DNA of 64,000 bases, from NCBI GenBank assembly GCA_910583555.1, contig CAJTXO010000001.1:124001-188000 (forward strand), read 5' to 3'. The notes under the pieces were generated by a model, which searched no databases, had not been told where the DNA came from, and was given only the letters and a program-made list of their open reading frames with translations. Source of the stretch: an uncultured Eubacterium sp. (lineage in GTDB: Bacteria > Bacillota > Clostridia > Lachnospirales > Lachnospiraceae). The position numbers and the translations under genes are program-made. This document shows positions 25,948 through 35,310 of this stretch, one piece after another (position 1 is the first letter of the stretch; each line of letters starts with the position of its first letter).

Positions 25948-27237
25948 ATGAATATTATATCTCAAATTAACAATGTGATGTGGGGTGGTCCCCTTCTCGT
26001 TTTTCTCTTAGGATTACATATATATTTTACTATAAAGACAGGATTTGTCCAGCAAAATTTAGGCAAAGCGCTGAAATATTCGGTGGAAGGGGACTCTTCG
26101 GGCGGGATGAGCGCGTTCGGGACACTGACGACGACACTGGCTGCGACTCTCGGAACCGGGAACATCATCGGCGTATCCACCGCCGTCTATTTAGGCGGCC
26201 CGGGCGGCGTGTTCTGGTGCTGGGTCACCGGCCTGCTCGGTATGGCAACCACATACGCCGAAACCCGTCTTTCCTGCCTGTACCGCAGAAAAACAGCGGA
26301 AGGGGGCAATACGGGCGGTATGATGTACGTGCTCGAGCAGGCGCTCGGAAAACGATGGGTCGCCTTCCTGTACAGTTTCGTCATTTGCCTGTCCGCTTTT
26401 TGCGCCGGGTGTACCACACAGTCCAACGCGATCTCCGAAACGTGCCTGGACGTCTGGGGCATCCCCAAATGGGCGGCCGGGATCGCCGTAGCGCTCCCTG
26501 TCGGACTCGTTATCCTGCAGGGCGTCAAATGGATCGAGCAGGTCTGCATGACACTCGTACCCGGTATGGCTCTGCTGTTTTTGGGCGGCTGTGCCGCTTA
26601 TATCCTTTTAAACGCCTCCCTGTTCCCGGAAGCCATGCGCACTATAATTAAATCAGCTTTTAGCACACGTTCCTTCCTCGGTGGAACTGTGGGGTTCACC
26701 GCCGGAATGGCCGTGCGCTACGGCGTGGCAAGAGGACTTTTTACAAACGAGGCCGGCCTCGGCACATCCGGGATCGCGGCGGCTTCGGGTTCCGAGCGGA
26801 TCTCGCCCGAACGGCAGGGTCTGATCTCCATGACGGCTACCTTTTGGGATACGGTCGTTATGTGTGCCATCACGGGAATCGTCGTCGTCATGTTCGTACT
26901 GCAAAATGAACACGCTCTTACGGATCTGCCGGCCGGCCTGCTCGTAAAGGGCGCATTTGGGACACTTCCGCTGTTCGGGGAAGAACTGATCGCCATCGCC
27001 ACGATATGTTTCGCTATTGCCACGCTGATCGGATGGTCGTATTTCGGCCAGGTCGCCGCGGAGTACATGGGCGGAGCGGATCTATTAAAAAAGTACCAGT
27101 ACATCTACGTCATCATGATCTTTGCCGGAGCCGTGATGCCAATGGGCATTGTCTGGGAACTGACGGACTTCATCAACATTTTCATCCTCATCCCGTCTGC
27201 TTACGCCCTGATCCGATGCCGTAAAAAACTGTTGTGA
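25948..27237 (+). CDS. Alanine/glycine:cation symporter (AGCS family)
   Basis: About 430 residues with ten or more membrane helices. GTLTTTLAATLGTGNIIGVS, GGPGGVFWCWVTGLLGMATTYAE and GLFTNEAGLGTSGIAAA are the family signatures; family members take up alanine, glycine or D-alanine with sodium. The start is uncertain: ATG at 25948 or 25921, neither with a good ribosome site. It lies just upstream of ddl, which uses D-alanine, though ddl has its own promoter. Confidence 0.9.
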   Translation: MNIISQINNVMWGGPLLVFLLGLHIYFTIKTGFVQQNLGKALKYSVEGDSSGGMSAFGTLTTTLAATLGTGNIIGVSTAVYLGGPGGVFWCWVTGLLGMATTYAETRLSCLYRRKTAEGGNTGGMMYVLEQALGKRWVAFLYSFVICLSAFCAGCTTQSNAISETCLDVWGIPKWAAGIAVALPVGLVILQGVKWIEQVCMTLVPGMALLFLGGCAAYILLNASLFPEAMRTIIKSAFSTRSFLGGTVGFTAGMAVRYGVARGLFTNEAGLGTSGIAAASGSERISPERQGLISMTATFWDTVVMCAITGIVVVMFVLQNEHALTDLPAGLLVKGAFGTLPLFGEELIAIATICFAIATLIGWSYFGQVAAEYMGGADLLKKYQYIYVIMIFAGAVMPMGIVWELTDFINIFILIPSAYALIRCRKKLL

Positions 27238-27260
27238 AATATTGATTTTCATAGTACAAT
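27232..27260 (+). promoter_or_regulatory. Promoter of the ddl operon
   Basis: TTGTGA at 27232-27237, 17-base spacer, TACAAT at 27255-27260. The -35 box overlaps the stop codon of the symporter gene. Confidence 0.55.
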
Positions 27261-27314
27261 ATAGAGGATGCGAGGATCAAACAACGTCGAAATGGAATGT
27301 TAATGGAGGACAAA

Positions 27315-28379
27315 ATGAAAAAGAAAGCAGCAGTAATCTTCGGTGGAATCTCTTCCGAACATGAGATTTCCTGCCGATCGGTCATAAATATCGCAAATGG
27401 TTTTCAGAAAGAAAAATATGATCTCCGGTTCATCGGCATCACAAAAGACGGGAAATGGCTTCTCGTCGATGACATTTCTCAGATCGCCGACGACAGCTGG
27501 AGGAGCGGCGCCACCACCGCCATCCTCTCCCCGGACCGGCATAGACCCGGCATACTCATCCTAAGAGAGAATACATACGAGTATGAAAAAATAGACGTCA
27601 TTTTTCCCGCGCTGCACGGCATATTCGGGGAGGACGGCACAGTTCAGGGGCTGTTTGAGCTATCCGGCATCCCTTACGTGGGAAGCGGCGTACTCGGCTC
27701 GGCCGTCGGGATGGATAAGATTTCCACAAAAGTATTTGTAGACCGGCTGGGCATCCGGCAGGCGCGCTACGTCGCTGACACCGCCAAAGACTGCGGGGAA
27801 CTGGCAGAAACGATAAGGAAAACAGAAGAAACCCTATCCTATCCGGTCTTTGTCAAGCCATCCAACGCCGGCTCTTCGTGCGGCGTCAGCAAGGCGTGTG
27901 ACCGGGCCGAACTGGAACTGGCCATCCGCCTGGCAAAACAGTTTGACAGCCGCGTCCTGATCGAAGAAATGATCGTCGGCCACGAGGTCGAATGCGGCGT
28001 ACTCGGCGGGCGTGACATCGAGGCCTCCAAAGTCGGGGAAGTACTGGCAGCGGCAGACTTTTATGATTACGAAGCAAAATACAACAATCCGGAATCAAAA
28101 ACGGTGATCGATCCGTCCGGCATCCCGGCCGCAGTCAAAGAGGAAGTCCGAACCGACGCCCTCGCGATCTTCCGCGCTGTCGGCGCTTACGGCCTGTCAC
28201 GCGTGGATTTCTTCATCGAAGCGGACACGAACGAAGTCGTTTTCAACGAGATCAACACGCTTCCGGGATTTACAAATATCAGCATGTATCCGCTTTTGTG
28301 GGCCGACATGGGGCTGACGAACGAGGAATTGATCGACCGTCTGGTGGAAACAGCTCTGGAGCGAAAAGAATTAGAATGA
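27315..28379 (+). CDS. ddl: D-alanine--D-alanine ligase
   Basis: 354 residues, ATP-grasp enzyme joining two D-alanines for peptidoglycan. GGISSEHEIS is the N-terminal signature, VKPSNAGSSCGVSK the ATP-binding loop, FYDYEAKY the omega loop carrying the Tyr typical of D-Ala-D-Ala ligases, and NEINTLPGFT the metal-binding end. The Tyr-type omega loop argues against a D-lactate ligase of vancomycin resistance. ATG 27315 behind GGAGGA. First of ddl-DUF1934-dapF-FTR-trx, all closely spaced on the plus strand. Confidence 0.93.
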   Translation: MKKKAAVIFGGISSEHEISCRSVINIANGFQKEKYDLRFIGITKDGKWLLVDDISQIADDSWRSGATTAILSPDRHRPGILILRENTYEYEKIDVIFPALHGIFGEDGTVQGLFELSGIPYVGSGVLGSAVGMDKISTKVFVDRLGIRQARYVADTAKDCGELAETIRKTEETLSYPVFVKPSNAGSSCGVSKACDRAELELAIRLAKQFDSRVLIEEMIVGHEVECGVLGGRDIEASKVGEVLAAADFYDYEAKYNNPESKTVIDPSGIPAAVKEEVRTDALAIFRAVGAYGLSRVDFFIEADTNEVVFNEINTLPGFTNISMYPLLWADMGLTNEELIDRLVETALERKELE

Positions 28380-28407
28380 ATGTAAAAGAAAGAGAAGGGG
28401 AAAACTA

Positions 28408-28851
28408 ATGAAAACGGAAGTGAAAATTTCCATCCGCGGCATTCAGGACAATGCGAGAGATGATTCCGTCGAAGTCGTTTCGCTCGGCGAAATGCAGGAA
28501 AAAGACGGCCAGATCTATATTTCGTATGAAGAGGGGGCCGAAGCGGCGTCCGGTATGGACTGCGACATCGTGACGAGCCTTTTGAAGATCCATCCAAAAC
28601 AGGTGGAGATCATAAAAAAAGGCGCCGCGGAAACGCATATGGTCTTTGTCCAGGATAAAGATACGATTTCGTACTATTCCACCCCGTTTGGCGAGATGGA
28701 AGTGACGATCCATACGAACCAGCTGGAACAGACCGAAACCGAACAGGGATTTCAGATCCTTTTACAATATACGCTGGAAATCAATACCGCCCATGTCTCC
28801 GACTGCAGTGTGGAGATACGGGTGGAACGCATGAACAGAAAGGAAGCGTAA
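28408..28851 (+). CDS. DUF1934 (YwiB-like) beta-barrel protein
   Basis: 147 residues, one domain of alternating beta strands as in the YwiB/DUF1934 calycin-like family. KISIRGIQ at the start and ISYYSTPFGEMEVTIHTNQL in the middle are the family hallmarks. Function is unknown. It lies between ddl and dapF, within six bases of the latter, so it is probably co-expressed with cell-wall precursor genes. Confidence 0.8.
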   Translation: MKTEVKISIRGIQDNARDDSVEVVSLGEMQEKDGQIYISYEEGAEAASGMDCDIVTSLLKIHPKQVEIIKKGAAETHMVFVQDKDTISYYSTPFGEMEVTIHTNQLEQTETEQGFQILLQYTLEINTAHVSDCSVEIRVERMNRKEA

Positions 28852-28856
28852 CCGCT

Positions 28857-29702
28857 ATGGCTCAACTTAAATTTACGAAAATGCACGGCACGGGTAACGA
28901 CTATGTATACGTTGACCTGTTCCATCAGACGCTTGACCGCCCGTCGGAACTATCAGTAACGATCAGCGACCGCCATTTCGGCATCGGCTCTGACGGGTTG
29001 ATCTGCATCGCCCCGTCTGAAATCGCGGACTGCCGCATGATCATGTTCAACGCGGACGGCTCCGAGGGCGCGATGTGCGGAAACGGCATCCGCTGCGTCG
29101 CCAAATACGCATACGAACACGGCCTCGCAACGAAGGACCAGATGTCGATCGAGACAAAGAGCGGCGTCAAACATCTGAAACTCACGGTGGAGGACGGGAT
29201 CGTCACCTATGTGGAAGTCAATATGGGGCAGGCGATACTGAAACCGTGTGAGATCCCGGTCCGTGCCGAGGGGGATGATTTTATCGCCCGGACACTTCAG
29301 GTAGATGGCAAATCATACACCGCCACCTGTGTCTCCATGGGAAACCCGCACTGCGTCGTATTCATGGATCACATTGACGAACTCGATCTCACAAAGATCG
29401 GCCCGTCATTTGAGCATCATCCGTGGTTTCCCGACCAGATCAATACCGAATTTGTCGAAGTCATTGACCGCAAGGCCATCAAAATGCGCGTCTGGGAGCG
29501 CGGCTCCGGAGAGACGATCTCCTGCGGGACCGGCACCTGTGCCGCCACTGTCGCCTCCGTGCTGAACGGATACTGTGACCGGGGCGCCGAGATCGAGGTG
29601 CGCGTCCGGGGCGGCGCGCTCTACGATACATACCTGGAAAGCGGGGAAGTCCTGATGAAAGGACCGGCCTCCGAAGTTTTTCAGGGTGAGATCAGCATAT
29701 AA
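28857..29702 (+). CDS. dapF: Diaminopimelate epimerase
   Basis: 281 residues. Converts LL- to meso-diaminopimelate for lysine and peptidoglycan. The two-base active site is intact: Cys in SEGAMCGNGIRC and Cys in GETISCGTGTCA. KMHGTGNDY begins the protein. Length is normal for the family. It starts five bases after the DUF1934 stop and is followed by the small FTR-like gene behind its own AGGAGG site. Confidence 0.96.
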   Translation: MAQLKFTKMHGTGNDYVYVDLFHQTLDRPSELSVTISDRHFGIGSDGLICIAPSEIADCRMIMFNADGSEGAMCGNGIRCVAKYAYEHGLATKDQMSIETKSGVKHLKLTVEDGIVTYVEVNMGQAILKPCEIPVRAEGDDFIARTLQVDGKSYTATCVSMGNPHCVVFMDHIDELDLTKIGPSFEHHPWFPDQINTEFVEVIDRKAIKMRVWERGSGETISCGTGTCAATVASVLNGYCDRGAEIEVRVRGGALYDTYLESGEVLMKGPASEVFQGEISI

Positions 29703-29718
29703 AAGGAGGACAATCGCC

Positions 29719-29949
29719 ATGATCCGATTAAACGAGGACAAGGCTGTCGTGGATCGCGTCAAAGAAGGCCTCCGCGCTAGAAATGGCTATTGTCCCTGCG
29801 TACTGCAGATGACCGAAGATACAAAATGCATGTGTAAGGAATTCCGGGAGCAGATCGCTGACCCGGACTTTGAAGGATACTGCCACTGCATGTTGTATTA
29901 TAAAGAAAAAGGTGAAAACGAAACATCCAACACAGAACAGGCGGAGTAA
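29719..29949 (+). CDS. Ferredoxin:thioredoxin reductase catalytic-chain-like protein
   Basis: 76 residues. Cys pairs CPC, CMC and CHC follow the pattern of the ferredoxin:thioredoxin reductase beta chain, which holds a 4Fe-4S cluster next to a redox disulfide. The first gap (nine residues) is shorter than in the plant/cyanobacterial enzyme. The thioredoxin gene follows 33 bases later, which supports electron transfer to thioredoxin. No variable-chain subunit is visible. ATG 29719 with AGGAGG. Confidence 0.8.
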   Translation: MIRLNEDKAVVDRVKEGLRARNGYCPCVLQMTEDTKCMCKEFREQIADPDFEGYCHCMLYYKEKGENETSNTEQAE

Positions 29950-29982
29950 GCGGTGTCCACTCCGCGGAAAAGAGGAAAAACT

Positions 29983-30303
29983 ATGGCAGTCATTGAATTA
30001 AATGATAACAACTTTGAGGAAAAAGTCCTAAAATCCGACAAACCGGTACTGGTAGATTTCTGGGCTGTCTGGTGCGGCCCGTGCAGTATGATGTCGCCGC
30101 TGGTGGACGAGGTCGCCGAAGATCTGGAAGGCCGCCTCATCGTCGGAAAACTCAACTGCGACGAGAGTATGAAAACGGCGCAGAAGTACGGCATCACTGG
30201 TATTCCGGCATTTTTACTTTACAAGGACGGGGAAGTCGTGCAGAAAGTAATGGGTGCGATGCCCAAAGGCGAGTTGATCGCGGCGGTTGAGAAATATTTG
30301 TAA
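29983..30303 (+). CDS. trxA: Thioredoxin
   Basis: 106 residues with the active site WCGPC near 30-34, FWAVWCGPC context, and cis-Pro in GITGIPAFLLYKDG. A cytoplasmic disulfide reductase. It is the last gene of the plus-strand unit, right after the FTR-like gene, and ends before a bidirectional terminator. ATG 29983 with AGAGGA; the open frame upstream is not part of the protein. Confidence 0.95.
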   Translation: MAVIELNDNNFEEKVLKSDKPVLVDFWAVWCGPCSMMSPLVDEVAEDLEGRLIVGKLNCDESMKTAQKYGITGIPAFLLYKDGEVVQKVMGAMPKGELIAAVEKYL

Positions 30304-30363
30304 AATGATAAGGTTGCTCATTAAGAACACCGTGCATTTGAAAAAAGTTCAATTGGCATGATC

Positions 30364-30410
30364 AAAAAAGACAGCGTAACCACAAACTCATGTGATACAC
30401 TGTCTTTTTT
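30364..30410. terminator. Bidirectional terminator between trxA and uvrC
   Basis: AAAAAAGACAG and CTGTCTTTTTT arms enclose a longer internal pairing (CACA/TGTG). The A-run and T-run serve both convergent genes. Confidence 0.85.
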
Positions 30411-30417
30411 CATCTTT

Positions 30418-32271
30418 TCATTCCGTTCCTTTTCCTTCATTCGCGAAAAATCCCACCACCGCCTCTGCCGCCTTTTCATTCATCCCTGGCACCGCTTTCA
30501 GTTCTTCAACAGTCGCTTTCTTAATATCCTCGATCGACTGATAATATTTCATCAGCGCCTTCCGCCTCGCCGCCCCGATCATCGGGATATCGTCCAGGAT
30601 CGAATGCACCTGTGCCTTCCCCCGGATCTGCCGGTGATACTCGATCGCGAACCGGTGGGTCTCATCCTGGATCCGCGTGATCAGACGGAATCCCTGGCCG
30701 TGCGTGTCGATCGGGATTTCCTCATTGTGAAAGAACAGCCCTCTCGTGCGGTGGTGGTCGTCTTTTACCATGCCGCACACCGGGATCGTGATGCCCAGCT
30801 CCGCCAGTACGCGCTCCGCCACATTGACCTGTCCTCTGCCACCATCCATAAAGATCACATCCGGGAACAGGCGGAACGAATCCATTTCTGCCAGATCCTC
30901 CCGCTGCCCGTGGGTAAAACGCCTCGTCAGCAGTTCCTCCATCGAGTGATAGTCGTCCGGCCCTGTCACCGAACGGATGCGGAACTTGCGGTAATCATTT
31001 TTCTTCGCGCGGCCGTTCTCAAATACGACCATTGACCCAACCGTCTCAAATCCATTGATATTCGAAATATCATACGACTCGACCCGGTTCAGTCCGGCCA
31101 GCCCTAACAGCCCCTCGATCTCTTCCATCGCGCCAAGCGTCCGCTCCCTCTCCCGCTTTAACTTCTCGATATCCTGCTCCAATACCATCTGGGCGTTCCG
31201 CTTTGCCAGGTCCAGCAGACGCACCTTCTCGCCCCGCTTCGGGTTGCGGAAAAACACTTTGTGCCCTCTCTTTTTGCCGAGCCACTCACGGATCGCCTCA
31301 TCGTCCTCCGGCAGTACTTCCGTCCACAGTTCCCGCGGGATATAGGGCGTTCCCGCATACATCTGTTTGATGAACGCCCCCAGGATATGCGGTTCCTCCT
31401 CGCCGTTCACCCCGGTAAGATAATAGTGTTCCCGCCCGATCAGTTTCCCGCCGCGGATGAAAAAGACCTGCACGACCGCCTCATCGTTCAGCCTCGCCAT
31501 CGCGATGATATCCCTGTCCTCCTGATCTTCACTCGTGATCTTCTGCCGCTCCGTCACCTGCTTCACGCTGTCGATCAGATCCCGGTAGACAGCCGCCTCC
31601 TCAAACTGCATCTGTTCCGCGTACTGCTTCATTTTCTGCTCCAGATCGCGCAGCACCTCTTTTGTATTTCCATTGAGGAACGAAAGCGCCTTCTGAAAAT
31701 TTTCCCGGTACTCCTCTTTTGAAACCGTTCCCTGGCACGGAGCCGGGCACTGGCCCATCTGATGGTACAGACACGGACGCTCCTTTCCGATATCCCGCGG
31801 CAGCACCTTCCGGCAGCTGCGCAGATGAAAAAGCTTGTTCACAAGCTCGATCGTACTGCGGATCGCCGCGCCGCTCGTAAATGGACCGAAATACTTGGCC
31901 CCGTCGCGCTTCATCTGCCTGGCAAACACAAAGCGCGGAAAATCTTCGGAAACCGTTGCCTTCAAAAAAGGATAGCTCTTGCCATCCTTTAACATCGTAT
32001 TATATTTGGGATTGTGCTCCTTGATCAGGTTGCATTCCAGCACGAGCGCCTCGAGTTCGCTGTCCGTCACGATATATTCAAACCAGGCGATGTGCTCGAT
32101 CATACGGGCGATCTTCGGCGACACGTTGCGGCTCTTCTGAAAGTACTGCCGCACCCGGTTTTTTAAGATCACGGCCTTTCCCACATAAATAATGTGGTCG
32201 TCCTTATCGTGCATCAGGTATACTCCCGGCTTCTCCGGAAGTTTTTTCAGTTCTTCCTCCAGATTAAACAT
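30418..32271 (-). CDS. uvrC: Excinuclease ABC subunit C
   Basis: 617 residues. Makes both incisions in nucleotide excision repair. GIY-YIG nuclease at the start (GVYLMHDKDDHIIYVGKA), UvrB-interacting UVR helix pair near 200 (KMKQYAEQMQFEEAAVYRD), RNase H-like endonuclease domain (ESYDISNINGFETVGSMVVFE and FPDVIFMDGGRGQV), and C-terminal helix-hairpin-helix (IPMIGAARRKALMKYY). Full length; no lesion. Confidence 0.97.
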   Translation of the reverse strand: MFNLEEELKKLPEKPGVYLMHDKDDHIIYVGKAVILKNRVRQYFQKSRNVSPKIARMIEHIAWFEYIVTDSELEALVLECNLIKEHNPKYNTMLKDGKSYPFLKATVSEDFPRFVFARQMKRDGAKYFGPFTSGAAIRSTIELVNKLFHLRSCRKVLPRDIGKERPCLYHQMGQCPAPCQGTVSKEEYRENFQKALSFLNGNTKEVLRDLEQKMKQYAEQMQFEEAAVYRDLIDSVKQVTERQKITSEDQEDRDIIAMARLNDEAVVQVFFIRGGKLIGREHYYLTGVNGEEEPHILGAFIKQMYAGTPYIPRELWTEVLPEDDEAIREWLGKKRGHKVFFRNPKRGEKVRLLDLAKRNAQMVLEQDIEKLKRERERTLGAMEEIEGLLGLAGLNRVESYDISNINGFETVGSMVVFENGRAKKNDYRKFRIRSVTGPDDYHSMEELLTRRFTHGQREDLAEMDSFRLFPDVIFMDGGRGQVNVAERVLAELGITIPVCGMVKDDHHRTRGLFFHNEEIPIDTHGQGFRLITRIQDETHRFAIEYHRQIRGKAQVHSILDDIPMIGAARRKALMKYYQSIEDIKKATVEELKAVPGMNEKAAEAVVGFFANEGKGTE

Positions 32272-32328
32272 AGTTACCTCATTCCGCTTCTTCTTAAATT
32301 TATATTTGACAATGCGCCTTTGGCATTT

Positions 32329-33138
32329 TTATACGTCGATAAATCTGGATATAACATCCACCAGTCCATCATCGTCACAGTGCGGAGCCACATAATCCGC
32401 CGACTGCCTCACCTGCTCCCCTGCATTGGCCATCGCCACGCCCAGACCCGCGTACTGGATCATGGAAATATCGTTAAATCCATCCCCGCAGCAGATCATT
32501 TGGCTGCGCGAATAGCCGAGCCGCTGCAAAAGCTTGGCAAGTCCGTACGCCTTATCGATACCGAGCGGCATCATTTCCACATAAAAATCTTCTGAACGGT
32601 ACACGCTGAGCCTGCCCTCAAATGCCTCCGCCGCGCGGCTCTCGACGCCCGCCATCCTGTCCGGATCGCCTGTCAGCAGGCACTTGTTCACCGGATACGT
32701 CACTTCTTTTCCAAAGTCCTCTACAACGTGGATGTCGATGCTGCACCCTTTGGCGTCGATCTGTATATACTGGTCCGCGTCATTCTCCGCGATAATATCA
32801 TTGTCGTGGTACGTCATGATACCCGTCTTTTCCCGTTTGGAAAACTCATAGATCTCCTGCACGATGCCATCGGGAAGATTGATATTGTAAATGATCTCGC
32901 CCGTCTGGCAGTTACTGATACAGCCGCCGTTGTAAGAGACGATATATCCACCAAACTCATCGAGCCGGATCTGCCTCGCCGTCGGCAGGATGCCCGCCGT
33001 ACACCGCCCCGAAGCGATCGCCACCTTAATACCTTCCTGCTGGATCCGGACGATCGCATCTATCGTCTTTCTCGAAATCGTCTTATCGGTCCGCATCAGC
33101 GTACCATCCACATCGAGAACCAAAAGTTCATACGCCAT
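32329..33138 (-). CDS. Cof-type HAD phosphatase
   Basis: About 269 residues. HAD motif I LDVDGTLM with the nucleophile Asp, motif II AIASGR, and CGDGFNDISM as motif IV, with a C2-type cap. These enzymes dephosphorylate sugar or nucleotide phosphates; substrate unknown. The ATG overlaps the ftsH stop, so the two are translationally coupled, and the pair shares the ftsH promoter. Confidence 0.85.
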   Translation of the reverse strand: MAYELLVLDVDGTLMRTDKTISRKTIDAIVRIQQEGIKVAIASGRCTAGILPTARQIRLDEFGGYIVSYNGGCISNCQTGEIIYNINLPDGIVQEIYEFSKREKTGIMTYHDNDIIAENDADQYIQIDAKGCSIDIHVVEDFGKEVTYPVNKCLLTGDPDRMAGVESRAAEAFEGRLSVYRSEDFYVEMMPLGIDKAYGLAKLLQRLGYSRSQMICCGDGFNDISMIQYAGLGVAMANAGEQVRQSADYVAPHCDDDGLVDVISRFIDV

Positions 33139-35093
33139 CACGCTTCCTCCGTTGGCTCAGTCGTTGGCTCCGCCGTTGAATCCGCCTTCAATCCTGCCTT
33201 CAATTCCGCTTCTCCGTCATCCTTCTTCTTTACAATGATCCCCGTCTCTTCCTCAAAGATCCTGACAAACTCTTTTCCGGTGATCGTCTCCTTCGCCACG
33301 AGATACGCGGCCAGCTTATGCAGGACCTCCTGGTGCTCCTCGATCAGCTTATACGCCTTGTCGTAGCACTCTTTGAGCAGCTTCATCACCTCGCGGTCCA
33401 CTTCGCTCTCGGTCGCGTCGCCGCAGTTCATGATCGTCCTGCCGTCCAGATACTGGTTCTGGATCGACTCCAGCCCGATCATGCCGAACTTCTCACTCAT
33501 ACCGTACTGGGTGATCATCGCCCGGGCGATCGAAGTCGCGCGCTCGATATCATTTGAAGCGCCCGTTGTCACATCATCAAATATGATCTCCTCTGCCGCG
33601 CGGCCGCCTAAAAAGGTGACGATCTCGGAAAGCAGTTCATCCTTCTTGCGGAGGTATTTCTCTTCCTCCGGCACCTGCATCACATAGCCGAGCGCCCCCA
33701 TCGTCCTCGGGACGATCGTGATCTTCTGTACCGGCTCCGCGTTTTTCAAAAGCGTCGTCACCAGCGCGTGGCCGACCTCGTGATAGGCCACGATCTTCTT
33801 CTCTTCCTTGCCGAGGATCCGGTCTTTTTTCTCCTTGCCGGCAAATACGACTTCCACAGCCTCGAACAGATCCTTCTGCGCCACGGCGGTCCGGCCCGCC
33901 TTTACGGCCATGATCGCCGCCTCATTTACCATATTGGCCAGATCCGCGCCGACCGCGCCCGACGTTGCCAGCGCGATTTCCTCGAGATCGACCGTATCAT
34001 CCATGAGAACGTCGTGCGAATGTACCCGCAGCACATCAATACGCCCTTTCAGATCCGGTTTCTCCACAATGATCCGCCGGTCAAAGCGCCCCGGACGCAG
34101 CAGCGCCTTATCGAGCACCTCCGGCCGGTTCGTAGCGCCGAGGATCACGATCCCTTTGGACGAATCAAAACCGTCCATCTCCGAGAGAAGCTGGTTCAGC
34201 GTCTGCTCCCTCTCGTCATTTCCGCCGCCGTACTGGGTATCACGGCTCTTGCCGATCGCGTCGATCTCGTCGATGAAAATGATACACGGTGCCATCGACT
34301 GCGCCTGCTTGAACAGATCCCTCACACGGGAGGCCCCGACGCCGACAAACATCTCCACAAAGTCAGAACCAGACAGGGAGAAAAACGGAACGTTCGCCTC
34401 TCCCGCCAGCGCTTTGGCCAGCAGCGTCTTTCCCGTTCCCGGCGGGCCGACCAGCAGCGCGCCCTTTGGCAGCCTGGCCCCGATCTTGCGGTACTTACCC
34501 GGATTTTTCAAAAAATCCACCAGCTCGGTCAGCGATTCCTTCGCCTCCTCTTCTCCCGCCACATCTTTAAACGAAACGCCGGTCGCCTTCTCCACGTACA
34601 TCTTCGCCGTGGATTTCCCCACGCCCATAATACCTCCGCCTCCGCCTTTTGTCATCATGCGCATCAGCAGCCACAGAACGACCCACATGCCGACAAACGG
34701 CAGTATATAGGCGAGGAAAAATTCGAGGATGCCCGAACTCCGGTCCTCGATCTCCGCCGTAAACTCTACATTATATTTATTCAGCATGTCCTGCACCAGC
34801 GCCGTGTCGTTCACGTAGCCGGTATAATAGGTGATCTTGAGCATCGCCACCTTTTCCGGGTCCTTCGGCTCGATGTGTATAACATTCGAACCAAACGTCA
34901 CCTTTTCGACCTGCCCCTCTTTCAGCATATCGATAAACTTCGAGTACGTAATTTCCCTTTTCGTATTTTTCTGTATTTCCGCATTTAAAAACACGATCAC
35001 CCCGAGCGCAAACAGCGCCGCCGCAACGCAGATGATTATATTCGATCTCGTCTTCTTCGGGTCACCGGGTAATTTTTTGTTTTTGTTTTCCAT
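33138..35093 (-). CDS. ftsH: ATP-dependent zinc metalloprotease FtsH
   Basis: 651 residues. Two membrane helices (about 18-36 and 115-138) flank an extracytoplasmic segment. AAA domain with Walker A GPPGTGKT and Walker B IIFIDEIDA, then the zinc site HEVGH near 437 and its distal Glu/Asp region. It degrades membrane and regulatory proteins. The extreme C-terminus is a low-complexity Thr/Glu/Pro/Ala tail beyond the usual end of the family. Confidence 0.97.
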   Translation of the reverse strand: MENKNKKLPGDPKKTRSNIIICVAAALFALGVIVFLNAEIQKNTKREITYSKFIDMLKEGQVEKVTFGSNVIHIEPKDPEKVAMLKITYYTGYVNDTALVQDMLNKYNVEFTAEIEDRSSGILEFFLAYILPFVGMWVVLWLLMRMMTKGGGGGIMGVGKSTAKMYVEKATGVSFKDVAGEEEAKESLTELVDFLKNPGKYRKIGARLPKGALLVGPPGTGKTLLAKALAGEANVPFFSLSGSDFVEMFVGVGASRVRDLFKQAQSMAPCIIFIDEIDAIGKSRDTQYGGGNDEREQTLNQLLSEMDGFDSSKGIVILGATNRPEVLDKALLRPGRFDRRIIVEKPDLKGRIDVLRVHSHDVLMDDTVDLEEIALATSGAVGADLANMVNEAAIMAVKAGRTAVAQKDLFEAVEVVFAGKEKKDRILGKEEKKIVAYHEVGHALVTTLLKNAEPVQKITIVPRTMGALGYVMQVPEEEKYLRKKDELLSEIVTFLGGRAAEEIIFDDVTTGASNDIERATSIARAMITQYGMSEKFGMIGLESIQNQYLDGRTIMNCGDATESEVDREVMKLLKECYDKAYKLIEEHQEVLHKLAAYLVAKETITGKEFVRIFEEETGIIVKKKDDGEAELKAGLKADSTAEPTTEPTEEA

Positions 35094-35129
35094 AAATTGG
35101 TTATCCTTTCCTAGTCTTCGACTTCTATA

Positions 35130-35158
35130 AGTATAATGGATTTTTTTCGATAAATCAA
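35130..35158 (-). promoter_or_regulatory. Promoter of ftsH
   Basis: TTGATT (complement of 35153-35158), 17 bases, TATACT (complement of 35130-35135), about 40 bases before the ftsH start. Confidence 0.65.
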
Positions 35159-35201
35159 TGCCATAGATGTGAAAGATTCGTGAAATTTCCTCTTTTACCT
35201 A

Positions 35202-35230
35202 TTGAAACCCCTCCCTAAAAATAGTATAAT
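35202..35230 (+). promoter_or_regulatory. Promoter of pyrG
   Basis: TTGAAA at 35202-35207, 17 bases, TATAAT at 35225-35230. A 7-bp hairpin (GCGCTGC / GCAGCGC, 35256-35294) lies in the leader. The start site does not begin with the GGG run used for CTP-dependent attenuation in Bacillus pyrG. Confidence 0.75.
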
Positions 35231-35310
35231 AAATACGTATTTTTATTTTATATGCGCGCTGCCTGCAGAAACTATGATACGCAAAAAGCAGCGCAGAAAC
35301 GAGGAAAAAC

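Noticed and set aside
28225..28379. Vancomycin-resistance ligase reading of the ddl gene
   Set aside because: The omega loop FYDYEAKY is of the Tyr type found in D-Ala-D-Ala ligases, and no vanH or vanX homologue is nearby.
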